Positions 54,870 to 64,000 of a stretch of 64,000 nucleotides of DNA are shown here, in pieces. Source of the DNA: Galdieria partita (lineage: Eukaryota; Rhodophyta; Bangiophyceae; Galdieriales; Galdieriaceae); contig BQMJ01000059.1 of assembly GCA_025991245.1 (NCBI GenBank), positions 62,001 to 126,000 on the forward strand, read 5' to 3'. Both the position numbers and the translations under genes were made by a program. The notes below the pieces were generated by a model. It was not told where the DNA came from, ran no database searches, and saw only the letters and a program-made list of their open reading frames with translations. Every line of letters starts with the position of its first letter. Positions within the stretch are counted from its first letter, which is position 1.

Positions 54870-56680
54870 TCAAGACCAACATTCTATTTGAAGTCGACCG
54901 CTTGCTTCCATCTTCTTTAAATAACTTTCTGCTTCCTTTTCACTACTTACAAAAGTAGATATGACTTGTTGCAGTGCTTCACGAACATCCCGAGGCATTT
55001 GTTTGGCAGAGCCTGCAACAAATATGATTCCACCTTTTAAAACAAGTTCCTTTATCACCTCTGTTTGCTCCTTTAACCTATCTTGAACATAAACTTTCTT
55101 CGAGCTATCTCTAGAAAAAGCAGTGTGCAACTGGGAAAGAATATGGGCTTGCTTCAACTTTTCCCACTCTTCCTTGTAAAGAAAGTCTTTTTGCTCATAA
55201 CGACAACCAAAGAATAAAATTCGACAAGACTCCGGCGCAATAAGTTGTCGACTATGTACAAAACATTCCCATAAATAGGAACGAAAGGGAGAAACACCCG
55301 TACCAGGTCCTATCATAATACAAGGTCTGTTATCCATCCCATGTGGAAACTTTAAACTGCCTCTTTGAATAAATACAGGAATAATATCACCACAACGGCT
55401 TCTCTTTAAGAACGAACTACATAAACCTTGACGCCAAAAACCAAAGCAATCTTGATAATTTACAACGGAGACACAAACTTCAATGAAACCACGATGATAG
55501 CTAGGAGATGATGCTATAGAAAAGGGACGAGGTCTCAAACGAGGCAGAAATTGAATCAAATCTTCGATACCAGGACGAGCACTAGGAAAGTCACGTAGGC
55601 ACATGAGAATATGATGACGTTCTATTGTCACATATTGACGAAAATCATCTGCTCCTTCACTCGTAGATAAATACAACAACCTATCTCGTTCTTCCGGATC
55701 TGTAGCAAACTTTGCGAGTTTTCTAAAAAAAGTCCTTCTAGGCAAAGCACACAAATCAAACTGAGAAGCAACTAATGACTCCAAAGTACAAGTACAGTTC
55801 AAATTCAATACCGGTGCAATATCATTCAGTCTTTCAATCTCAAGAACTTGTTTAGGATTATATCCCATCATCTTTATCAACTTTCCTACTTGTGCTGCAG
55901 AATTCTTAGGATAAATATAAACGACATCTCCCGGTCTATAAGGGATGGATGGACTTTCCAAGGATATTTGACGAACCTCGTGCTCGCAATCCTCTGCAAC
56001 CAACAGCTGATTAGATACAACTCTTGCCTCCCAAAAGGACTGATGACTAGCACGACATTCACCTGCATTCCACTTGTCTACTGATGTGCTTTTGACAGAT
56101 TCCAAAGGCTCTTTCCGTTCTATAACCCGATAATAATAGATGTGGTCGGTGGAATAGTTTGTGCACATCTCTTCAAGTTGCAATCTGGTTGTCAATTGAA
56201 CAAGCCAATCCCGTAAAGCGCCCTCCAAACCAATTCGTTCTTGTTCGTCTCCTAACTTGATAGGCAACAAAGGTATTGCACCCAAGTCTTGAAGTCTTTT
56301 GTCTAACTTTCTTGCAGCTGCGTTGAACCTTAAATAGGAGGAATCACCCAAACCAAAAACTGCATATTGGACTCTTGAAAGTGAATTGCTAGGCAAGCTC
56401 TTGCGCAATAAGAATCTCCAAAATTGTTTCATATCTAAACACAGTAGAATATGAGAATAGACGTGAAGGAAATATTCAGTGTCAACTAGCCTTGTGGCAC
56501 TTCTCCATCTCCAGTAGTAGAAACAATGAATAGAACAATGTCTTCCAAAGGAAGTTGTGTATAATCATATTCAGCCACTTCTAATACTTTCAAATGGTTG
56601 GTATATTTTGCAAAATATTCTGCAGCCAACAGTGATAATTCTGCGGCAGTGCCCGTTTCTGTGGCGTATAGTAATCGCAT
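54870..56680 (-). CDS. TAH18: diflavin reductase NDOR1/TAH18
   Basis: Exons (minus) 56680-56491 and 56434-54870; 584 residues. Flavodoxin (FMN) domain: LLYATETGTAAELS, IVSTTGDGEVP, FGLGDSSYLRFN. FAD domain: PRPFSIASSPSYH. NADPH domain: GPGTGVSPFRSYLWE, FFGCRYEQKDFLY, GSAKQMPRDV, ending LQIECWS. Together with length and MKQFWRFLLRKSLPSNSL this marks TAH18/ATR3, which reduces Dre2/CIAPIN1 in cytosolic iron-sulfur assembly. The 56 bp intron starts GCTAGT instead of GT; only this boundary joins EVPQ to DMKQFW in frame. No targeting signal is seen, fitting a cytosolic enzyme. Confidence 0.88.
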
Positions 56681-57110
56681 GACGACAAAATATCAAAACT
56701 TTCTCATTGAATAACAACTTTTCCAGAACGATTCAAATGGTTTGTTTATTACTGAAGAAGAATCTAAGCACTATCCAAGGTAATAGTCAATAAAACCTAT
56801 AATCTGTATAAACAAGTGTAAATAAAGTTGCCCATTGTAAGAAACTTTTATCTTCAGCACTGGAAACAAGTCATTTGCTCAGGTAACGAAACAAACCATT
56901 CAACTACTATATTCTATGCTCCTATTTGCTCTCCTAACAGACTTTCTAACAAGCCAACTAACAACGGGTGATGATGATTAGACAAGGACTCCCATTTGAT
57001 TGTATTTTGGCCAAGTCGATAGCTTTTCTCACGTGATGTTGTGCCTTGAAGACTTGTAATACATAGCTTTTATAAGAGAATAATTCTTAGAACACGGGAG
57101 CAATTCTATC
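56681..57110. other. divergent intergenic region, 430 bp, no gene seen
   Basis: Between TAH18 and the DUF202 gene, transcribed away from each other. No coding frame, repeat or RNA gene recognised. Confidence 0.5.
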
Positions 57111-57551
57111 ATGTTATGGAAGTCTTTTCTGGAATATTTACCTTCAAGGGAAGTGTTTATTTCACTTGTTTACTACAAACCACGTCCTAATCGTGGAAAT
57201 CGTGCCCGAGATTTACTTGCCAATGAAAGGTGATGAGAAACAGTTATTTAAAGTTGAAAACAACTGCTTACGCCTTGAAGGACCTTTCTCTCGTGGCTCC
57301 GAACCGGAATGGCTGCCATCTCGGTGGGTCTGGCTTTTGGACGTCTCATCTCAACTACACTGGCAGAAATTGTGGGAACTCTGTTTGTATTTTTAGGCTT
57401 GTTTGTTGCTGTATACTGCTGTCTCCGATACTATGTGAATGTGTTTCAGATTGAAGAAGACAAATATACTGCAGATACTGTTGGTCCTTGGATATTGGTG
57501 TCTATTCTGGTGGCCATTGCTGCTGTGTCTTTTGCTCTCATTTTTGTGTAG
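57111..57551 (+). CDS. DUF202 / VTC1-like small membrane protein
   Basis: Exons 57111-57229 and 57281-57551 with a 51 bp phase-2 intron; 129 residues. The splice creates LLANERTFLSWLRTGMAA, the hallmark of the DUF202 family and of the VTC1/VTC4 membrane domain. Three hydrophobic segments (about 50-66, 70-90 and 110-128) and the DTVGPWILVSILVAI motif before the last helix complete the match. In yeast the VTC complex makes and transports polyphosphate at the acidocalcisome or vacuole; other DUF202 proteins have no known role. Whether this one joins a VTC complex cannot be told here. The downstream frame alone (from ATG 57309) would give only a fragment. Confidence 0.85.
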
Positions 57552-57803
57552 CTTTGAACCATTTATTTGCAAAACTTACATAGTCTGCACATAACTTGAT
57601 TGGGTTGAATGAACTGATAAAGTTCCAAATGAGATTAAGTTTTATGTTTGAACATGAGTATTGTGAATGTAGCAATTATGTTGGATAGAGTTCACCACCA
57701 AGTATCAACTAGTACAAAGGATAGCTCTCCATATGACAACTCAACGATCTCCAAAACAAACCATCATGGTTGAAGAAATTGTCGATAAAAGACGATCGGC
57801 GCC

Positions 57804-59647
57804 ATGTTGTTGTTCTGTGTGTTGGCTGTCACATTTCTTCAAGCAGTTTATGCAAACAATGCGTCCTGTTCAGATGCTGTGCCATCGTGTAATACAAGCA
57901 TAGACTATTTTGTGTACAAGCTTTCGTTTCCTTACCTATCTGACTATGTGTCGGTTGACTATGAGAACATTTCCGTCCGTTTAAATATTTCTATTCCAGT
58001 AAGAAACAAAGAACCTGAAAATGGATTGATTTGTGCCAACCCATAATTAGGATCAGCAAAATTTTTCCTATACACTGGTTCGTTGTGGTTGTGAACATTT
58101 GTTGAATTCCACAGGAAACGAGACGGTTATTCCAGTGCCACCAAGATCCTTAGGCGGAATATCGACGACAGAAATTCCTTTTATTCAACAACTTGGTGGT
58201 CTCCACTTGCTAAAAGTTTTCTATGAAGGGCAGTATGCATATAATGAACAACTGCTGATGAGACTAAAGACCAATTTGACTTATAACGCCCAACACTTTG
58301 CTGATTTCATCAATACTTCTGTAGTTCCTTCTCCACCCAATGTCACCTTTGTAGATACATACAGTGTTAGTGAATTTGCTAACCGTACTGAGAACAAACT
58401 CAAGTATTTTGTTACTCCTGGCATACTTGTTAAGAATGCCATGGCAAGGGCAGAACTATACAAGTTGTATGGATTGATACTGGATGTACCGGAATTGGCT
58501 GATGAACTGTCGCAGTCTATCATTCAGAGCTATATGGATACAAAGGAAATGGTTGCAAGTCATGCCAAAAAGTGGCCTTCTGTTCTGATTGACGGATACT
58601 TCGATGGTGTTTGGAGTCTCGACTCGGGTGTTTCATATGAAGCATCTTTTCTAAGAGATGCACATGCTGCATATCGTTATGCAAACTCTTCCAATTCTCC
58701 AAGTCTATCTTTGGATCAGGTAGTCGATAACTTTCGTGGTGCAGACTTTTGGATCAATTTGGATTTGGCCTCACCAGTATATAGTCTGTCCGAATTACTT
58801 CAAACTTACAAGCAACAAAATGAATCTAATGTAGCTTCGACAGTTCAAAAATTAGCTGCCTTTCAGTGTGGACAGGTTTGGTCCAATGCAAAAAGATATC
58901 GTGGAGAATCGAATGATTATTATGAACTGGGAAGTGCGAGGCCTGACTGGATATTAAAAGATTTGGTAAAAATTTTTCATCCAGAATTAGAGACAAACCA
59001 TTCTTTTGTGTTTTATTATCAATTGGCAAACAATGGCTCGTCAACCTTGAGCCTCCATTGTCCTTATCATAATCTATCGGTAAGTAAGAGAGTTTGGATT
59101 TGAAATATGCGCATAACGACACACACACATATATATATAGACGAGTCCACCTAGTGGGCGACAGTTTGTGATTCTTCACGTCTCTGTGAATAGTTCTATG
59201 TTTCCCATCCAGAATGCACTCAACCTTTCCATATTTCCTATGATTGCTTCCCTTTATGGTATTTCGTATGATGATATGCAAGTTTATTTTCTGAATCCAG
59301 GAGAGGATTCTTCTTCAAATACTTTGATGTATATCAAATTATCCGTTCCTTCCAATAATGTTAGCAATGCGCTTTCTACCTCCCACTTTCATTTTGCTGG
59401 AGCATTGGAAACCATCTTGAAGGACAACAACGTATCTACTTCTGTCACGAGTATGGATGTTACTACTACTGCACCTGTAAGCACTAGTAGTGGATTGAGT
59501 GGTGGTGATATCGCAGGTATTGTTGTGGGATCTGTAGTGGGTTTCTGCTTGGTAGTAGGAGTCGTAATCTTTGCCTATTGGTATGGCCATCGCAGAGCCT
59601 ATAAACGTATAGAAGGCTCGACAGTCATTTTAGGTGCTTCCAATTGA
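57804..59647 (+). CDS. membrane-anchored substrate-binding protein (class III type)
   Basis: Exons 57804-57998, 58051-59079 and 59141-59647; introns of 52 and 61 bp; 576 residues. Signal peptide (MLLFCVLAVTFLQAVYA), a large N-glycosylated ectodomain, one C-terminal transmembrane helix (IAGIVVGSVVGFCLVVGVVI) and a short basic tail. The ectodomain reads like a bacterial class III substrate-binding protein for siderophores or cobalamin: ISTTEIPFIQQLGGLHLLK, KWPSVLIDGYFDGVWSL, SYEASFLRDAHAAY, LDQVVDNFRGADFWINL. A second extracellular domain (about 425-510) is unrecognised. Likely a surface receptor for a metal-chelate, comparable in idea to the diatom ferrichrome-binding FBP1. The ligand is unknown. 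Confidence 0.7.
59119..59139. repeat. AC/TA simple repeat at intron end
   Basis: About five AC units followed by about six TA units directly before the acceptor of the second intron of the substrate-binding gene. Confidence 0.85.
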
Positions 59648-59787
59648 ATGAAGTGGATGGTAGCATTTGCGTTGCCTCTGAAGTTTCCACTTTCGTCTTT
59701 AAAGTGTTTGTCATTAAAGTTGAATTTGAGCAAGTGAATGAGTGTCGAAGAAAAAATCAACTCTCGATTTGCGCCATTTTCGTTGTC

Positions 59788-61063
59788 ATGTGCAGCTCAC
59801 ATGTATTCTTGTCGTTTGGTGGTTGCATCTTATCTCCACAACCACGTTTTCCAACTGCTTCCCTGTCCTTTCAACCAGGGCAGAAATGGGCCACCTTTTT
59901 GACAGAATGGAAAAAGAAAACTTTTCGCAAGACGATTTTGAGTTGCCGACGAAGAAAGAGAATACAGGGTTGTTTGTCAGATGTCCCTAGGAAGAATGTC
60001 GGGTATGATGGGGATAGCCCAGAGTCAAGGGAGAATATTCCTCAAGGTTTTGACAGAAGAAGAAAACTTGGAAACGAAGAAGAACTGGCAGCACTTGAAA
60101 CTCTGTTTTTAGAGGGCTTGCTGAGTTACTATGAAGGAACACCTATGTTTTCCGATGAAGAATTCCACACGCTTCGAGATGAGTTGGATCATTTGGGCAG
60201 TACTTCTACCAGACTTCATAACATAGAAGTTATGTGGGTTCAGGCATCCCAGCAACGAGACTTTGATCGCAACTTTCAGAATGAGTTTGAATTGAGTCAA
60301 AGCGAGATGAAGAGTCTGAAGGAAAAGTTATTAGAAGAAAGAAGAGCTAGGCCTCCGTTAGCAGAAGACTTGGCTCTTGCTACCAAAAGAAAGATACAGC
60401 AACGCTCTCTCGTAAGAAAAGCTGCAAGAGAGTCCGAAGCTGCTCTTGATAATAGCTTGCGGTATCTTCTGTTCGGTAATGCGACTTTGGACCGTTTTAA
60501 GTTGTTGGTACTTTATGCTCCAGCAGCATTATTAGGTTGGTTACGGTTGTTGACAATGTAGAATTATTTTTACCTGCAGTCCATATAGCTGGAATTATGT
60601 CTTCACTCATGGCCATATCCTTCTTTCTATTCGATGGTGAAGTAGAAGTTCGTATTTCTGCAATTGGACGTTTACGATTTTTTCTATTATTAGCAGTCAT
60701 TGTTTATGGTATATTTGCAGAACGTTCATTTTTGTTGTTATGACAATGTTTTTAAGGAGTTGGTTGGTTTACCAATTTTGTTACTCCACGCATTTTGAGG
60801 TATTTGGATCTCGGTCATCCTTTGTTGTTGAAGGTAAGAGACTTGTCAATTTGAAAAATGGAACAATAACGTATTTGGAATACAAGGGACATTGTCCACA
60901 GTGTGGCTCCATAGTTTCCTGTTTGTTTACTTCGAGCGAGACAAGAATTCGAGATGAACGTATTTGTAGTAAATGTAATGCTTTGGTAGGTTTCAATCAT
61001 CGCTGGAGAAAAGTATATTTAGTTCGGCCTTCGTCATCCCAAACCAAGCTGGATCCTGACTAA
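59788..61063 (+). CDS. PGRL1: PGRL1-like thylakoid protein of cyclic electron flow
   Basis: Exons 59788-60535, 60580-60708, 60757-60833 and 60887-61063; introns 44-53 bp; 376 residues. The N-terminal 90 residues are basic and Ser-rich, like a transit peptide. LSYYEGTPMFSDEEFHTLRD, ELDHLGS matches the PGRL1 soluble block. Two membrane segments (about 238-270 and 280-300) are followed by GHCPQCGS (Cys321, Cys324) and RICSKCNALVGF (Cys345, Cys348), the CxxC pair typical of the PGRL1 C-terminus. In plants PGRL1 with PGR5 promotes ferredoxin-dependent cyclic electron flow, using its cysteines. Without the last two introns the gene would appear as two overlapping frames. Confidence 0.78.
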
Positions 61064-61643
61064 GTTGTAGAAAGCATTTGTCTGGTTGTACCAACAGTTG
61101 CTGTCTTTTATTTTTTGTAGGGTAATAATTGTCTATAAGGAATCTGTATAGATATATTATGTCTGTAGTAAAGAATTGATTCAATGGAGTCGTGTAAGAC
61201 TTTTAGGGACATATAAAGTGTGGAGAGTTGTCACAAGGCTATATTTTTCGCTATGCCATGTTCAAACGTGGTATACGAGAAAGTTCCACAAGTTTTTATC
61301 ATTTGAAGATCTTATCGTGGCCAATTCTCGGAAAAGTGCTTTATGATAGTCAATAATAGAACAAAACATTCATCGTAACAATAATATTGAAATTCTTTTG
61401 GTTTTCACAAAATACTTTCACGAAATAGTCGCAACACATTCATATTCAACGTGTTTTTTATTCCAGAATCCACTATTGAAAGAAATCATATATATATATA
61501 ACTGATAACGGAATTCTCGCCAAATCTTTCTATTGAAAAATTTGCTTCATATGACAAAATAGTATAATGTCATCATCCATTTTGACAATCAAAGAAAACA
61601 ACTGAATGCTAAGCTAGTGCGACTAGCCAAGTTTCTTCCATAA
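61064..61643. other. convergent intergenic region, 580 bp, no gene seen
   Basis: Between the PGRL1-like and PWWP stops. AT-rich, with a TA run at 61488-61500. No coding frame or RNA gene recognised. Confidence 0.5.
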
Positions 61644-63021
61644 CTAGGGAGAGACACGTGTTGTGTAACCCTCTTCTGTTTCATTTGACGAATATTTTGC
61701 AAAGTTCAAATTATCTTCAGCAAAGAAACTATTTGTAGGTTCCTCCTTTCCATTCTCTTGAGAAGAAGACATTTGATCTTCTGAATGATGATTAAATGAA
61801 TCTGTTGGATGTGTTGTGGCATCTTCCACAGCAGTTGCCTCCTTACTAGACGAATTTTCTTTTCCATTTCCTTCTTCACTGTCCAATCTCTTTGTTTCGG
61901 CTGTTTCTTGATCTTTCTTCAAAGGAGTTGATTCCATAACCATTTTCTTCCACTGACGAACCAACTGTTTTGACATTGTACGTATTGAATGACTATTTGG
62001 ACCACAAGATTTTTCCACCTTGACAAGCGTCAGTCACTTGAAACACAACCAGAAAGTATCAACGTACCTCTACAACAGGCTTCCCTGCACGGGAGTTTTT
62101 CAACATAGTTATTGTCACCCTTGATTGAAACAAGGCTTTCAGAGATTGCAGTATTTGACCTTCTATTGAATATAATTCATCACAATGCCTTTCAAACTGC
62201 CTAATCTTTTCGTTAATCTGGTCACTTAACTTCATCAGAGCTTCTTGTATTGACTTCATTTCGTCCGATTTTGAACAAAATAAACTACTTAGCTGTTGTA
62301 GATGCTCAACCTCGGTTTGTAACTCTTCCGCATTGGTATTCAAAGACTGTGGGTTTTCTAAATAGGAAGGATCCAGCTCGTGATAGGGACGATCGATAGG
62401 CATCTGGAAAACAAGGTCCCGATATCGAAAACCCTTACGAATATTTTTCGCACTTGTCTTTGAATCAACAGACATTTTACAAAGTTGCTTTTTAGAACCT
62501 TGTGAATTGTCTTCGTATTCCAATTTTCTTTTTCTACTTGAACTCCTACTCGAGCGTTGTGAGTTTGCTTTGTAAGGTTCATCTATTTTCTCTTGAGAAG
62601 TGTTTGAAGTCTCTTTTTCCTCTTCACTTCCGTCTTCTTCTTCTTCAGTTGTTGCGTTTGCTGCGTTATCTACGTTGTCTTCTTCAGTTCTTGCTTGTGC
62701 CAAAGCGGCTACTTGCTCAGGTGGCAAGACATTGGAATGAACTTCTTTGGCCTCTTCGACAGCTTTGACAATTTGTTTGTAATACCTGTGGTTTTCTTTA
62801 GGTGTCAAAGCGGCGATATTAGCGTCGTTGAATTCCTTTAAGCAGTTTGGTTTCAACCATGCACCTTGAGGATCGTTGAAGAAATAAACCCAATATTTTC
62901 CTTTATGAAACCATTTTCCGGAACGTTGATCTGTAGTGATAGAAGCAGGCCACCAAGGATAACCATACACCTTTGCCCATACCACAGCACCTTTGTATAG
63001 GAAAACGTTTTCTAAAGTCAT
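61644..63021 (-). CDS. PWWP-domain chromatin protein, HDGF/LEDGF-like layout
   Basis: Exons (minus) 63021-62068 and 62018-61644 with a 49 bp phase-0 intron; 442 residues. The PWWP domain (about 8-90) includes GAVVWAKVYGYPWWPASI and WVYFFNDPQGAWLKPNCL. An acidic and Ser-rich linker with a basic cluster (SSRKRKLEYED) follows. A helical domain (about 235-350) ends in TMLKNSRAGKPVVEVEK and LVRQWKKMV, the pattern of TFIIS N-terminal / LEDGF integrase-binding-type bundles. PWWP domains read H3K36 methylation. The acidic tail contains many Glu and Ser. The PWWP-plus-helical-bundle order parallels animal HDGF/LEDGF, but orthology is inferred. Confidence 0.8.
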
Positions 63022-63190
63022 TTTGTCCTCAAGTGGATATGTGGGAGTCTTGAAAAATTTGTAAACTTTTTGTTTGTCAATAAGTTATATCACGAAGAAA
63101 ATGATTGCGATCAGACAATAAGCGACCACATTGGCTCGTCTATTGCATTTGCCGAGAATTGCTAGTTGTGGAAAAGCTCGACCAACTTTC

Positions 63191-63801
63191 ATGAGTTCAA
63201 AAGTTCCGGAGGAATGGAAAAATGAAGTTTCTGATGTACTGTTTGACAGTGAAACTATTCAAAATAGAATTAGAGAACTAGGAAAACAACTAAGCTTGGA
63301 CTATCGAAACCGGAAACCTGTTCTGCTTGGTGTATTAACTGGTTCCTTTGTTTTCCTTGCTGACTTGATTCGCAGTATGAATTGTGATTTGGAAATACGG
63401 TTTATGAGAGCTGTTTCTTACGACGGGACGGAGAGTACAGGAAGTGTGACCATTGAGGGACTAGAGGTTTGTGATCGTTTTCTTTGTTAGGATAACTTTT
63501 TGACACAAGTTGTTTCCCATAGTTCCTCAATATTCAGTCACGTGACGTCGTTCTCGTAGAAGATATTGTAGATACTGGACTCACACTGAAGTGGATATGT
63601 GAGAAGCTACAAAAGTTGCAACCGAGTTCTCTCAAGATTTGTACATTCTTGTCCAAGAAGACAAGCAGAAGACGGGCAGATGTACCCAAGGTAGACTATG
63701 TAGGTTTCGAGTGTGAAGATCAGTTTGTCGTCGGATATGGTTTTGATTGTGATCAACGTTTGAGGCAACTTGATTTCGTTGGCATATACAAGACAAGTTA
63801 A
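63191..63801 (+). CDS. HPRT: hypoxanthine phosphoribosyltransferase
   Basis: Exons 63191-63466 and 63523-63801 with a 56 bp phase-0 intron; 184 residues. LLGVLTGSFVFLADLIR with the cis-peptide loop, MRAVSYDGTESTGSV, and the PRPP loop VEDIVDTGLTLKWI with Glu105-Asp106 are seen. KVDYVGFECEDQFVVGYGFD, carrying the purine-ring Phe region, closes the fold. It salvages hypoxanthine and probably guanine to the nucleotide. The length fits the short bacterial/protist type. The frame is open 20 codons upstream to 63131 without an ATG, so 63191 is the start. It is divergent from the PWWP gene. Confidence 0.92.
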
Positions 63802-64000
63802 ACTGGAGCATGCATAGTTGATATTTCATTCAAGGAATGGTGTTCTTTTGTGGTGATTGTTTGCTATATTGTAGTAAAGAATATAATTGTGCAAAATGAG
63901 ATATGAGTCATTTCATGAAAACTTTATACAGTTTTGTAGTCTTGAATAGAAGAATGGTCATTCTCTATTCGTCGCTTTTTGGGTTGAGGAACAAATGGCT

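Noticed and set aside
57309-57551. Stand-alone 80-residue membrane protein from ATG 57309
   Set aside because: The upstream exon supplies ANERT and completes the DUF202 signature.
60740-61063. Separate small zinc-ribbon-like gene starting at ATG 60740
   Set aside because: Two introns join its cysteine-rich part to the PGRL1-like gene in frame, and that tail is expected for PGRL1.

Overview
The window is a gene-dense stretch of eukaryotic nuclear DNA with 39 protein-coding genes in 64 kb, about one per 1.6 kb. I place about 81 spliceosomal introns; nearly all are 41-68 bp, with outliers of 83 and 94 bp. AT-rich coding sequence, tiny introns, almost no repeats, and a mix of plastid genes (thylakoid-lumen cyclophilin, PGRL1-like, DUF1995, BASS), plant-type sterol synthesis (cycloeucalenol cycloisomerase) and general eukaryotic genes point to a unicellular red alga of the Cyanidiophyceae, most like Galdieria. 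That assignment is inference from architecture and protein flavour, not from a database match.

Layout. 0-8.9 kb: a partial coiled-coil gene, lumenal cyclophilin and MTR4 (head to head), heat-shock factor, a small DPRSP-motif protein and a histidine phosphatase. 8.9-17.1 kb: a double CobW protein, V-ATPase subunit D, cytidine deaminase and CDC48. 17.2-30.1 kb: an SVIP-like CDC48-binding protein whose ATG overlaps the stop of a DUF1995 gene, a four-CBS protein, VPS50/syndetin, a DEAD-box helicase, a P450, a BASS transporter and an ABCD transporter. 31-41.9 kb: aspartyl protease, mitochondrial uS8, a new G-patch protein, CPI1, MED21, ERCC1, RAD6 and a bZIP-like factor. 42-54.8 kb: TSG101, type II NADH dehydrogenase, SmD1, AP-1 gamma, an ER GRP170-like Hsp70 ending in HDEL, a membrane alpha/beta hydrolase and a DCC protein. 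54.8-64 kb: NDOR1/TAH18, a DUF202 protein, a membrane-anchored substrate-binding protein, PGRL1-like, a PWWP protein and HPRT.

Several genes (MED21, RAD6, TSG101, NDH2, the G-patch gene, DUF202) consist of short exons and appear only when splice sites and family alignment are read together. Related functions that sit near each other are CDC48 with its probable adaptor, and ERCC1 with RAD6 (DNA repair). No virus-like element, transposon, CRISPR array, rRNA or tRNA gene was recognised. The points most worth a second look are the SVIP-like/CDC48 neighbourhood with its stop-start overlap, four introns with GC-AG ends, the CobW fusion with a degenerate first GTPase half, the membrane-anchored substrate-binding protein, and the unrecognised G-patch protein.
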